A DNA stretch of 64,000 nt from positions 4,650,001 through 4,714,000 of the forward strand of contig NZ_JAUSZL010000002.1 of NCBI RefSeq assembly GCF_030817535.1. The letters run 5' to 3'. The position numbers and the translations under genes are program-made. The notes below the pieces were generated by a model. That model saw only the letters and a list, made by a program, of their open reading frames with translations. It was not told the origin of the DNA and searched no databases. The stretch is from Streptomyces sp. V3I8 (GTDB lineage: Bacteria > Actinomycetota > Actinomycetes > Streptomycetales > Streptomycetaceae). Shown here in pieces: positions 29,147 through 37,381 of this stretch; position 1 is the first letter of the stretch; the number at the start of each line of letters is the position of its first letter.

Positions 29147-29436
29147 CGGGTGACCTCGCGTCCGTTGCGCCACAGGCGGCCACCGCTGACCCCGTCGAAC
29201 CAGGTGTGCGAGGGGTCGACGACGGCCTCGCACCGCTTGCGGATCGGGCACCGGCCGCAGGCGCGTAAGACGGGCTCGGCCTCGGCCGGTACCCGGGTGA
29301 ACACCGAGTGCTCGGACAGGTGGGCGCAGGCGGCCTCTCTGCGCCAGTCCAGTTCCGTGTTCGGTGTAGAGGGAAACGCAAGGGGGCGACGGGTGGCGGT
29401 GGATGTGGTGGCGGTCGCGGACGGCTGGTCGGTCAC
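29143..29436 (-). CDS. WhiB-like iron-sulfur regulator
   Basis: The 97-residue product has the four conserved cysteines of WhiB proteins (AACAH at about 37, then CGRCPIRKRC at about 60-69) and a GVSGG turn after WFDG, followed by a basic end (LWRNGREVTR). These ligate a 4Fe-4S cluster in the family. It starts the leftward unit WhiB / zinc-knuckle protein / HTH, with four-base overlaps. Its place beside phage-tail genes suggests an element-borne WhiB rather than a core developmental one. Confidence 0.87.
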   Translation of the reverse strand: MTDQPSATATTSTATRRPLAFPSTPNTELDWRREAACAHLSEHSVFTRVPAEAEPVLRACGRCPIRKRCEAVVDPSHTWFDGVSGGRLWRNGREVTR

Positions 29437-29687
29437 GTGCAGCCCCTCCCTGTTTATGGGAACATGTGTTCGACAGTTGCGGGCGAGCGGACAGGGTTAC
29501 ATGTTGCGAGCGCGTACGCAAGTGATTACGTTCCGTGAGGGGAGGCGCGGTGACGGCCCGGTATTCCCGTTTTTCCTGCGCAGAGTTACTGACGTCGCCG
29601 AATCTCCACAGTTACGTGCGAGCGCGCACACACCTTGGCGCGGGTGTGCTCGGTACGCTGCCCCGGCGACGAGGGGAGAGCGGACAC

Positions 29688-30137
29688 ATGGCTTCGACTT
29701 CGCGGGCGGGTACCCGCGCGGATCAGAACCACCGGGCCACGGGGCTCGGCGAGTTCGCCGGCTGGATCGAGGAACTGCTGCGCGCCCGGGACTACGACAT
29801 CGACAGCCCGCGCGGCGGCGGCCGTTCGAAGCTGGCCGACGACGCCGGGGTGCACCGGGCCGCCGTGAGCCGGCTGCTCCAGCGGCAGTCCATGCCCGAT
29901 CTGGAGACGATGCGGCGCATCGCGGCCGTACTCGGCGTGCCCCTGCGGGAGATGCTCATCCGCTCGGGCCGGCTGACCGAGGAGGATCTGCCGCTCACGG
30001 GCGGCGGCCGTCCCGCCGAGGGTGAGGAGCAGCCGCGGCTCAGCCCCGAGGAGGCCGCCCGCCGGATGGGCGTCCCGCCCGAACTGCGGGACCTGTTCGC
30101 CGGGGTGGCCCGGCAGTTCCTGCCGGAGGGCGCTTGA
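29688..30137 (+). CDS. XRE-family helix-turn-helix regulator
   Basis: The start at ATG 29688 follows GAGGGGAGA. The 149-residue product has an XRE domain near residues 45-100 (RSKLADDAGVHRAAVSRLLQ, METMRRIAAVLGVPLREML as DLETMRRIAAVLGVPLREM) and a C-terminal helical tail (LSPEEAARRMGVPPEL). It is divergent from the WhiB unit and overlaps the next gene by four bases. It may regulate the adjacent element; this is inferred from position. Confidence 0.8.
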   Translation: MASTSRAGTRADQNHRATGLGEFAGWIEELLRARDYDIDSPRGGGRSKLADDAGVHRAAVSRLLQRQSMPDLETMRRIAAVLGVPLREMLIRSGRLTEEDLPLTGGGRPAEGEEQPRLSPEEAARRMGVPPELRDLFAGVARQFLPEGA

Positions 30138-30475
30138 CGGACGAGGAGCCGGAGCACGGCATGAATGACGTGGACGACGACGGCAGCACCGGCAGTGTCG
30201 GTGGCGGCGAGGGGCGGCGCGTCGCCGGACTCGTGGGCGAACTCCTCGGCGTACTGGCCGAGAAGGTCCGCTCGGCGGGCCCGGACGCCGTCCGCGTGCT
30301 CACCGAGGAAGAGCTGCAGCGGCACCAGTTGAGCTGGTTCCGCGCGGGCTGGGAGGAGCACGCCCGGGCGTCCGGCCAGGAGGACCTGGTGGGCCCGGAC
30401 CGGCCACCGGCCCGCCTCCTCCCCTTCCCCGAACGTCCGAGGGGCCATGAACACCCCTCGGACGACGGCGGTTGA
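30134..30475 (+). CDS. Small partner protein of the XRE regulator, unknown function
   Basis: A TTG at 30134 overlapping the XRE stop gives 113 residues; an ATG at 30161 would give 104. The product is acidic at the N-terminus and helical in the middle (VAGLVGELLGVLAEKVRSAG, then EEELQRHQLSWFRAGWEEH). I recognise no family. The overlap with the XRE gene suggests a co-translated pair. Confidence 0.6.
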   Translation: MTDEEPEHGMNDVDDDGSTGSVGGGEGRRVAGLVGELLGVLAEKVRSAGPDAVRVLTEEELQRHQLSWFRAGWEEHARASGQEDLVGPDRPPARLLPFPERPRGHEHPSDDGG

Positions 30476-30595
30476 GGGGGCCGACTCGGGCCGCCCGCGC
30501 CTCTGTCCCCGCCGCCGCCCCTGCCGCCGTCCCTGCCTACGCGTCTGTCTCCGCTCCCGCTCCTGCCCCCACCCCGCCTACGCCCCCGCCTACGC

Positions 30596-31231
30596 CTACG
30601 CCCCTGTCCCCGCTCCGGCCTCCCTGGCCGTGTCCGCCGTGGCCGTGGCTGTGTCCGCGGCCGCGTCCGCTCCCGCGCGCGTGTAGCGCAGCAGCACCAC
30701 TCCGTTGCCGAACACCCGGGACTCGACCAGCCGCAGTCGGGCGAACGCGTCCGTGTCGTGGAAGAGGGGGCGGCCGCGCCCGAGCAGCACCGGATGGACG
30801 TAGATCGCGTACTCGTCGATCAGGTCGTGGCGCCGGAACTCCGCCGCGAGCTCCGCCCCGCCGACCGCGAGGTCCCCGCCCTCCTGCTCCTTGAGCGCCC
30901 TGATGACGTCGGGGGCGACCTCCCGTACGACGGTCGCGTTCCAGTCGGCCCTGTCCAGCGTCCGCGAGAAGACGATCTTCGGCATGTCCCGCCAGATGGG
31001 GGCGAACTCGCGGATCGCCTCGGGATTCGCGGGGTCCTGGTCGGCGGCCGGCCAGTACCGCACCATCAGTTCGTGGGTGACGCGGCCGGTCAGCAGGCCA
31101 CCCAGCGCGCCGATGCGTTCGTTCATGTGCCGGTGCAGTTCGTCGTCGACCATGTGCCAGTCGATCTCGCGGTTCGGTCCCTCGAAGAAACCGTCGAGGG
31201 AGACGGACATGCTCAGGATGATCTTTCGCAT
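30596..31231 (-). CDS. Dihydrofolate-reductase-like (RibD C-terminal) protein
   Basis: ATG 31229-31231 is used (GGTGAGG upstream). The 211-residue product has the DHFR/RibD-C pattern: ILSMSVSLDGFFEGPNREID, LLTGRVTHELMVRYWP, PKIVFSRTLDRADWNA and a C-terminal GRGRPLFHD. Members reduce pterin- or flavin-like substrates; most in streptomycetes are uncharacterised. The last 25 residues (ADTATATADTAREAG) are low-complexity and arise from a C/T-rich repeat tract at 30480-30680, so the true end may have expanded. Confidence 0.85.
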   Translation of the reverse strand: MRKIILSMSVSLDGFFEGPNREIDWHMVDDELHRHMNERIGALGGLLTGRVTHELMVRYWPAADQDPANPEAIREFAPIWRDMPKIVFSRTLDRADWNATVVREVAPDVIRALKEQEGGDLAVGGAELAAEFRRHDLIDEYAIYVHPVLLGRGRPLFHDTDAFARLRLVESRVFGNGVVLLRYTRAGADAAADTATATADTAREAGAGTGA

Positions 31232-31534
31232 CGCGGACCTCACCGGGTGGGAGCGGGAACGGGAGCGGACGCGTCAGACGGTAGCCCAGGTCCGGTACGG
31301 CACCGGGGTCCCGGTGGTCGGAACGGGCTATCCGGTATCGCACCTTTCGTGCGGGATCGCGGTGCGGGGAGAGCGTGAACCGTCACTCGGTGGATCCGCC
31401 CGACTTCACCCCCGTCCCTTCACAGGTTTCTGTTGCGATGTCGTTAGCAGTTACTCCTTGACGCCCCGCAAACCCCCGCGTTGTCTTTTTGTCACCTGGG
31501 CCCGCACTGTCGCCCTCGTCCGGAAGGCACCGAA
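31232..31534 (+). promoter_or_regulatory. Leader of the sugar-binding lipoprotein gene
   Basis: A possible -35 TTGACG (31458-31463) and weak -10 TTGTCT (31481-31486) with 17-base spacing lie about 50 bases before the GTG start. Nothing else is recognisable in this stretch. Confidence 0.3.
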
Positions 31535-32644
31535 GTGAACCGCGCCATACGTCGTACCGCCCTTGTCATCAGCGCCTCCTCCCTGACCCTGACCCTCGCC
31601 GCGTGCGGCGGCGGTGACGACGGTGGAGCCGGGGCGACCCCGACCAAGGGCGACGACATCACCGTGGGCCTGCTGCTGCCGGAGAAGTCCAACTCCCGCT
31701 ACGAGAAGTTCGATTACCCCATCATCAAGAAGAAGGTCGGCGAACTGACCAACGGCAAGGGGAAGGTCGTCTACGCCAACGCCGGACAGGACGCCGACGC
31801 ACAGGACCGCCAGCTCGCCGAGATGGTGGCCGACGGGGTGGACGTGCTGCTGGTGGACGCCGTGGACTCCCACGCCATCGCAGGCGGTGTGAAGAAGGCC
31901 AAGGCGGCGAAGATCCCCGTCATCGCGTACGACCGGCTGGCCGAGGGCCCGATCGACGCGTACATCTCCTTCGACAACGAGGCGGTCGGGCAGGTGCAGG
32001 GGCGGGCCCTCGCCGACCGGCTGGGCGACGGCGGCAAGGCGCAGAAGATCGTCATGATGAACGGCGCCGTGACGGACCCGAACGCCGCGCAGTTCAAGGC
32101 GGGCGCCCTCGCCGAGCTGGAGGGCAAGGTGACCGTCGCCAAGACGTACGACACCAAGGACTGGAAGCCGGCGAACGCCCGCGCCAACATGATGGCGGCC
32201 ATCTCCTCCATCGGCGTCGACAACATCGCGGGGGTGTACTCCGCCAACGACGGCATGGCGGGCGGCGTCATCTCCGCGCTCAAGGCCGCCGGGGTGAACA
32301 AGCTGCCGCCGGTCACCGGCCAGGACGCGGAGCTGGACGCGGTGCAACGCGTCCTCTCGGGCGACCAGTTCATGAGCGTGTACAAGCCGTACCCCGACGA
32401 GGCCGAGGCCGCCGCCGAGGCGGCCGTGGCCCGGGTCCGCGGCTACGGCATCGAGTTCGACTCGCTCACCCCCGACCGGGTCTCCAGCCCCACCGCCAAG
32501 AACATTCCGGCCAACCTCGTCCAGGTCTCCGCCCTGACCCGCGACACCATCGACTCGACGGTCGTCCAGGACGGCATCTACTCGGTCGACGAGATCTGCA
32601 CGGCCAAGTACAAGGCGGCGTGCGACTCGCTCGGCATCAAGTAG
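31535..32644 (+). CDS. Sugar ABC transporter substrate-binding lipoprotein (XylF-like)
   Basis: The 369-residue product starts at GTG 31535 (GAAGG upstream). A lipoprotein signal with lipobox LAAC lies near residue 24. The mature part is a periplasmic-binding fold of the xylose/ribose type: VGLLLPEKSNSRYEKFDYP, VDVLLVDAVDSHAIAG, AYISFDNEAVGQVQGRALA and VYSANDGMAGGVISALKAAG. No permease or ATPase genes flank it, so it either serves a distant transporter or acts as an orphan sensor. Confidence 0.9.
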   Translation: MNRAIRRTALVISASSLTLTLAACGGGDDGGAGATPTKGDDITVGLLLPEKSNSRYEKFDYPIIKKKVGELTNGKGKVVYANAGQDADAQDRQLAEMVADGVDVLLVDAVDSHAIAGGVKKAKAAKIPVIAYDRLAEGPIDAYISFDNEAVGQVQGRALADRLGDGGKAQKIVMMNGAVTDPNAAQFKAGALAELEGKVTVAKTYDTKDWKPANARANMMAAISSIGVDNIAGVYSANDGMAGGVISALKAAGVNKLPPVTGQDAELDAVQRVLSGDQFMSVYKPYPDEAEAAAEAAVARVRGYGIEFDSLTPDRVSSPTAKNIPANLVQVSALTRDTIDSTVVQDGIYSVDEICTAKYKAACDSLGIK

Positions 32645-33073
32645 CCCCCTCCCCACCCCGCTCGCCCCCCGTTCCGGACCCCGGAGCGGGATTCGGCCGG
32701 TTCCGTCGGTCCGGGGCGCCGCCGGTGCGGGTCCGCGGACGGCCGCGGCCCGGTCCGGCCGCCCGCGCGGCACGCTGCGCGCGGGCGCCGGCACGTACGC
32801 CCCACGCGGGTCCTCGACGACCTGACGTCGCACGCGGCACATCACGCCACGGCCGCCCGGGGTTTTCCGGCGGCTCACGCGGGCGACGCACCCCGGGGCG
32901 CGGATGCGCGGTGCCGCCGCCCCCCGCTTGCTGCAACGAGTCATACGGAGCCGTGCCCAAAGACGGATCAAGCGGTGCGATAGGGGGCATGGGGAGAGGG
33001 GAGCCGTGTTGCGGAGGCGGGGTCGGCCGCGCATAGTTGCGCTCCGAAGAGGCTGGAACCGGGGGTTGGGGAG
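32645..33073. other. Intergenic region, nothing recognised
   Basis: A 429-base GC-rich stretch. Longer frames in it (for example 32637-33104 minus) have unlikely Pro/Arg-rich composition and no ribosome site. It must carry the promoter of the LuxR gene at 33074, but no clear boxes were seen. Confidence 0.5.
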
Positions 33074-34105
33074 ATGGCCGGGCACAGGACGGAAGCGCAT
33101 CCACACGGTGCTGACCGCCTGTGCGATGCCGGGGACCGGGTCTACTCCCGCGCGGTGCGGCGCGGACGGGTGTCCCGCGAGGACGCCGAACCGGTGCCCT
33201 GCCTGGTCGAACTGGCGCTGCTGCACCCCGACCCCGACGACATGGGATGGCTGGTGCCGACCTCGCCGCAGGAGGTCATGACGCGCCTGCTGCGGGAGAT
33301 GCACGACCACGTCGTCGCCACGCAGTCACGCATGGGCGAGGCGGTCTCCGCCTTCGAGTGGTACGCGGCCCTCGGCGGCGCGCGCTCACCCACCGAGGGA
33401 GTGGCGATCCGGGTGCTCGACGGACTGCCCCGGATCCGCGCCGCGATGGACGAGGCGACCGAGGCGTGCACCTCCGAGGTGCTGGCCGTCCAGCCGGGCG
33501 GCATCCGCCGCGAGGACGAACTCTCCGAGGGCCTGCACCGGGCGCTCGCGCTGCGCCGCCGCGGCGTGCGCATGCGCGACCTGTACACGCACGTGGCCCG
33601 GCACGGCCAGGGCCTGCGCAATTACATGGAGCTGATGGAGGAGGCGGCGGAGGCCCGCACCCTCGACGAGGTCACCGAGCGGCTCATCGTCTTCGACCGC
33701 ACGGTCGCGTTCATACCCGCGAGCCCCGACCGCACGGTCGCGCTGGAGCTGCGGCACCCGGCGCTGGTGGACTACCTGGTCACCGTGTTCGAACGGCTCT
33801 GGCGCCTGGCGATCCCCCTGACCGCTCCCCTCCCGGACACCGGCATCGAGGGCATCACCCACCGCGAACGCTCCATCGCGGCGCTGCTCGCGGAGGGGCA
33901 CCAGGACGCGGTGGTCGCGGAGCGCCTGGGCATCAGCGTCCGGACGTGCCGGGCGCACATCGCCCGCCTCTCGGAGACGCTGGGCGCCGCCAGCCGTACG
34001 CAGCTGGGGGTGCGGATCGCCCAGGCCGGCCTGGACGGCCCGCCGCGCTCCGTGGAGCTCCAGCCGCTCAGCGCTCCTGGTCCAGAATCCCCGACCGGCC
34101 GATGA
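33074..34105 (+). CDS. LuxR-family regulator, paralogue 1
   Basis: The 343-residue product has a sensor-like N-terminal two thirds of the TrmB/phospholipase-D-like type (SEVLAVQPGGIRREDELSEG, LRRRGVRMRDLYTHVARHG, DEVTERLIVFDRTVAFIP). A LuxR helix-turn-helix follows at about 270-325 (ITHRERSIAALLAEGHQDA, RLGISVRTCRAHIARL). Catalytic HKD residues of phospholipases are not present, so the N-terminus is probably a ligand-sensing domain. It converges with, and overlaps by 38 bases, the second paralogue; the three copies share this layout throughout. Confidence 0.85.
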   Translation: MAGHRTEAHPHGADRLCDAGDRVYSRAVRRGRVSREDAEPVPCLVELALLHPDPDDMGWLVPTSPQEVMTRLLREMHDHVVATQSRMGEAVSAFEWYAALGGARSPTEGVAIRVLDGLPRIRAAMDEATEACTSEVLAVQPGGIRREDELSEGLHRALALRRRGVRMRDLYTHVARHGQGLRNYMELMEEAAEARTLDEVTERLIVFDRTVAFIPASPDRTVALELRHPALVDYLVTVFERLWRLAIPLTAPLPDTGIEGITHRERSIAALLAEGHQDAVVAERLGISVRTCRAHIARLSETLGAASRTQLGVRIAQAGLDGPPRSVELQPLSAPGPESPTGR

Positions 34106-35051
34106 GGTAGCCGAGCTGGGCCCGGCTCCCGCTGCCGAGGGTCGAGGCGAGCTTGGCTATGTGGACGCGGGCGGTGCGGACGTTCAGGCCGAGCCGCTCG
34201 GCGATCACGGCGTCGGTGTGCCCTTCGACGAGAAGACTCGCGACGGCCTGCTGGCGCGGGGTGACGCCGTTGAGGGACGGGCGGTGCACGGCGACCGGGT
34301 ACATGGGGTCGGCCAGGCGCCAGAGGCGGTCGAAGGTGGTGCCGAAGAAGCCGAGGAGGGCCGGGTGGCGGACTTCCAGGGCGAGGCCGCCGTCCCGGTC
34401 GGCGGGGATGAAGGCGACGGTGCGGTCGACGACGATGAGCCGGTCGGTGACCTCGTCGAGGGAACGGGCCTCGACGTCGCCCTCCAGCTGTTCGTAGCGG
34501 GAGAGAACGGTGGGCGAATGGCGCACCGTGTGCTGGTAGAGGGTGCGGATCCGGCAGCCGCGGTCCAGCAGGGCCTGGTCGCGCTCCAGGGAGACGGCCT
34601 CGGCCGTATGGCGGCGCTCACCGGTATGGGTGTGGGGCTGGACGGTGAGGAGTTCACGGGACGCGCGCGCCATGGCCTCGGTGATGGCCTCGTTGATCTG
34701 CTGCGAACCGCTGAGGACGGTGGTCGCCGGTGTGTCCGCGGTCGCCGTCCGGTGGCCGCCGACCCGCATCAGCGGTTCGAACGCCGCGGCCAGCCGCTCC
34801 TCGCGCCGTCGCTCGTGCGCTATGCGTTCGCCGGACCTCCGCAGCAACCGGTGCAGGGCGACGACCGGTGCGACCGGTTCCAGACGGCCCGGGTCCGCCA
34901 CGGCGGGATGCAGCAGTCCGAAGCCGACGAGGCAGGGAGCCCTTTCGGCGTCCGCACCGGGCACGCGGCCCTCGCGCAGGGCCCGCTCGTAGAGCTCCGC
35001 GCCGGCCGCGCACAGTTCCTCCACACCATGTTCCGGATGTGGAGACGTCAT
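34068..35051 (-). CDS. LuxR-family regulator, paralogue 2
   Basis: The 327-residue product starts at the ATG (35049-35051) that overlaps the stop of paralogue 3 by four bases, so both are translated from one message. The same two-part architecture is seen: ASRELLTVQPHTHTGERRHT, RTLYQHTVRHSPTVLSRYEQ, EVTDRLIVVDRTVAFIP, then the HTH VTPRQQAVASLLVEGHTDAV and LNVRTARVHIAKLA. Phosphorylation sites are absent. It may read the same ligand class as its neighbours. Confidence 0.84.
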   Translation of the reverse strand: MTSPHPEHGVEELCAAGAELYERALREGRVPGADAERAPCLVGFGLLHPAVADPGRLEPVAPVVALHRLLRRSGERIAHERRREERLAAAFEPLMRVGGHRTATADTPATTVLSGSQQINEAITEAMARASRELLTVQPHTHTGERRHTAEAVSLERDQALLDRGCRIRTLYQHTVRHSPTVLSRYEQLEGDVEARSLDEVTDRLIVVDRTVAFIPADRDGGLALEVRHPALLGFFGTTFDRLWRLADPMYPVAVHRPSLNGVTPRQQAVASLLVEGHTDAVIAERLGLNVRTARVHIAKLASTLGSGSRAQLGYLIGRSGILDQER

Positions 35052-36034
35052 TCCGCGATGTCCTGCTTGAGGATCCCTGATTCGGCTATCAGGTAGCCGA
35101 GCTGTGCCCGACTGCCGCTGCCCAGGGCGGTGGCCAGCTTCGCTATGTGGGCGCGGCAGGTCCGTACGTTCATGCCGAGGCGCCGGGCTATCGCCTCGTC
35201 GACGTGGCCCTCCACCAGGAGTTTGGCGATGGAGTGCTGGATGTTCGTGATGCCGTCGGGGGCGGTCTCGTAGGGTGCGCCGGCGCTCAGCGGGACGGCT
35301 CGGCCCCAGACGAACTCGAAGACCTTGATCAGGTAGCGGACCAGGCCCGGGTGGCGCAGTTCCAGGGCGACCTGCTGGTCGTCGCGGGTGGGGATGAAGG
35401 CGACGGTCTCGTCGCAGATGATGAGCCGTTCCACCAGCTCGTCGATGGTGCGGTACTCCACCTTGCCGTTGGACAGCTGGGCCACGTAGGCCAGTTTCTC
35501 CTGGCTGTAGCGGGCCGTGTGCTGGTAGAGGGTCCTGATGCGCACACCGCGCTCGGTCAGCGGCCTGTCCCGCTCCAGCCCGTGCATCAGGTTGCGTTCG
35601 GAGATGCGGTTGCTCGGCTGGATCGTGAGCACCTCGGTCTGGCACTGGGCCGTGGCCAGGTTGAGCGCCGCGTTGATCCGGTCGCCGCCCTCCAGCACCG
35701 TGATGGAGTGGGTGGGCGCGGTCACCTGGGCACTGAGCGCCATGAACGGCTCGAAAGCGTCGGTCAGTTCGATCGACAACCGCCGGTGCGCCGTGATTTC
35801 CCGTTCTATGGGGTTGAGCCGCTGGGCCAGGGCGACCGTCGGGGGGACCGGGCGCAACCAGCCCGCGTCGTCCGGATCGGGGTGAAGGAGGGCGAACTCC
35901 ATCAAGCAGGGAGTGGACTCGACCTCTTCGCGAGCGATACGTCCCGTACGGAGCGCATTCGCATAGAGACGGCCACCCTCCTCGCACAGCTCGGTCACCG
36001 CATGGGGATGTGCCGGTTTAGGTCGGTTCGCCAT
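35048..36034 (-). CDS. LuxR-family regulator, paralogue 3
   Basis: The 328-residue product starts at ATG 36032-36034 after GGTGGAGA. It has QTEVLTIQPSNRISERNLMH, RTLYQHTARYSQEKLAYVAQ and ELVERLIICDETVAFIP in the sensor, then the HTH SIAKLLVEGHVDEAIARRLG and MNVRTCRAHIAKLATALG. It is the first gene of the leftward pair 3-2 and lies divergent, 114 bases away, from the DTSWP-peptide gene, so it is the best candidate for that gene's regulator. Confidence 0.85.
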   Translation of the reverse strand: MANRPKPAHPHAVTELCEEGGRLYANALRTGRIAREEVESTPCLMEFALLHPDPDDAGWLRPVPPTVALAQRLNPIEREITAHRRLSIELTDAFEPFMALSAQVTAPTHSITVLEGGDRINAALNLATAQCQTEVLTIQPSNRISERNLMHGLERDRPLTERGVRIRTLYQHTARYSQEKLAYVAQLSNGKVEYRTIDELVERLIICDETVAFIPTRDDQQVALELRHPGLVRYLIKVFEFVWGRAVPLSAGAPYETAPDGITNIQHSIAKLLVEGHVDEAIARRLGMNVRTCRAHIAKLATALGSGSRAQLGYLIAESGILKQDIAE

Positions 36035-36148
36035 CAAATCTCCACCCCCCAGGGTCCTGAACGTGCAGGAACATGATGCATCGATTATGTGGCCATGACG
36101 TGCCCGAATGAGCCATCGTCGTATCCGACGGGGGAGAGGGACCTTCAA

Positions 36149-36424
36149 GTGAGGACGAAGCCGACTATGGGTAAGAGAATGCTTCGCTCGGCGCTTGTCG
36201 CCGTCTTCTCCGCCGTTGTGGCCTTCGGAGCACTGAATGGCCTCTCCGACGCGAAGGACGACGTTCGAGCGGACACGAGCTGGCCGGTGGCCGCGGGGAA
36301 CGCTGCTGTCCCCCCTGACACCAGTTGGCCGGCGGCACCGGCCGATCCGGTGGCACCGGTGGCTCCGGCGGACTTCGACACCAGTTGGCCGGCACCTCCG
36401 GTAGACGGCAGCATCGGGGGCTGA
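36149..36424 (+). CDS. Secreted/exported peptide with three DTSWP repeats
   Basis: GTG 36149 is preceded by GGGAGAGGG; a later ATG (36167-36169) is possible. The 91-residue product has a basic start and a hydrophobic helix typical of a signal peptide (about residues 12-32, SALVAVFSAVVAFGALNG). The mature part is acidic and Pro/Ala-rich and holds the pentapeptide DTSWP three times, at residues 42-46, 57-61 and 77-81, spaced by PVA/PAD linkers. It has no cysteine. I know no described family with this motif. It ends one base before the next start, so the two genes are tightly coupled. Confidence 0.75.
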   Translation: MRTKPTMGKRMLRSALVAVFSAVVAFGALNGLSDAKDDVRADTSWPVAAGNAAVPPDTSWPAAPADPVAPVAPADFDTSWPAPPVDGSIGG

Positions 36425-36425
36425 C

Positions 36426-36761
36426 ATGAGCACTCCTCCCGACGACCGCTCCTTCCGCAGGGAAATGGCCACGGCCTACCGCTCCGGATGGCACTTCATC
36501 GACCTGGCCACCGCCATCCCCCACAGCGGTGACTCGTTGATGGTGACCGTCTTCGGGGAGCCGGTCGTGGTGACCCGGGACGACGAGGACGACGTGCGGG
36601 CGTACCGCTGTCTGCGACGGCCCCGGGGGGCGCCGCAGCCGGTGCGGTGTGCCATCCGGTACGGAATGATCTTTGTGAACCTCGATCAGCGCGACCATCG
36701 GCTGGCCGAGCCGGAAGCCCCGGACGTACGAACCATCTCAGCCACCCCCCGCAGTGCCTGA
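36426..36761 (+). CDS. Rieske-fold-like protein lacking Fe-S ligands
   Basis: The 111-residue product aligns by eye with the N-terminal Rieske part of ring-hydroxylating oxygenases: GWHFIDLATAIPHSGDSLMV, VFGEPVVVTRDDEDDVRAYR, RYGMIFVNLDQ. Where the CxH and CxxH cluster ligands should stand it reads CLRRPRGAPQPVRC, so no H pair remains. The catalytic C-terminal domain of oxygenases is absent too. It is therefore likely a binding or scaffold module for the preceding peptide rather than an enzyme, or a remnant. It ends before a strong hairpin. Confidence 0.6.
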   Translation: MSTPPDDRSFRREMATAYRSGWHFIDLATAIPHSGDSLMVTVFGEPVVVTRDDEDDVRAYRCLRRPRGAPQPVRCAIRYGMIFVNLDQRDHRLAEPEAPDVRTISATPRSA

Positions 36762-36804
36762 CGCGATTCCCCCGTCGTTGTAGATCGCTCAGGCGCTTCC
36801 CCCC

Positions 36805-36845
36805 GCAGCGGCGTCACCGTGACCTGAACACGGTGACGCCGCTGC
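36805..36845 (+). terminator. Terminator of the DTSWP-Rieske unit
   Basis: A 17-base perfect inverted repeat (36805-36821 and 36829-36845) with a seven-base loop lies 44 bases after the Rieske-like stop. Confidence 0.85.
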
Positions 36846-36939
36846 AGTTTCCAGGCATGTCGCGACAGGCATGTTTCAGGCTGCTCCGCGACTTCACAAG
36901 GGCGGAAACCGGCCGTATGCCCGAGCGGGTCCGCCGGAG

Positions 36940-37353
36940 TCACGGATTTCCCATCGCTGATGTCAGCGCGATCTCGACGACCACCCGGGACGGGTTCGGA
37001 CCCGGTGTCCTCGTGTACCGCTCGGCGTACCGGCGCACCGCCTCCGCGACCCGCCCGGGGTCCGAGGACACCGTCGCGCGCCCCTCCAGCGTGGCCCACC
37101 GCCGCCCGTCCACCTGGCAGACGGCGACCGCCATGCCGTCGGGCCCGGCGGCCAGCACGTTCCGCACCTTCCTGCTGGATCCGTCGGCGATCACCCGGGC
37201 CAGACCGGCCCGCGGATCGTAGGTGACTCCGACGGGCACCACGTGCGGGGTGCCGTCGGGACGGAAGGTGGTCAGGGTGCACAGGTGGCGTTCCCGCCAG
37301 AAGGCGAGATACGGGTCGCCGGGATCGCGTGGATTCACGGGGTACGAGGACAT
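36940..37353 (-). CDS. PPOX-class (pyridoxamine 5'-phosphate oxidase-like) F420/FMN-binding protein
   Basis: The 137-residue product has the split-barrel pattern of the small PPOX family: FWRERHLCTLTTFRPDGTPH, VVPVGVTYDP, VIADGSSRKVRNVLAAGPDG and VCQVDGRRWATLEGRATVS. Such actinobacterial proteins bind F420 or heme/FMN and reduce unknown substrates. It is convergent with the DTSWP unit and divergent from clpB. Confidence 0.88.
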   Translation of the reverse strand: MSSYPVNPRDPGDPYLAFWRERHLCTLTTFRPDGTPHVVPVGVTYDPRAGLARVIADGSSRKVRNVLAAGPDGMAVAVCQVDGRRWATLEGRATVSSDPGRVAEAVRRYAERYTRTPGPNPSRVVVEIALTSAMGNP

Positions 37354-37381
37354 GGGCGGAACCGTACGCTCCCGTCATCCT

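Noticed and set aside
30472..30894. 140-codon Pro/Ala-rich frame after the XRE partner
   Set aside because: It arises from the C/T-rich repeat tract and overlaps the certain DHFR-like gene.
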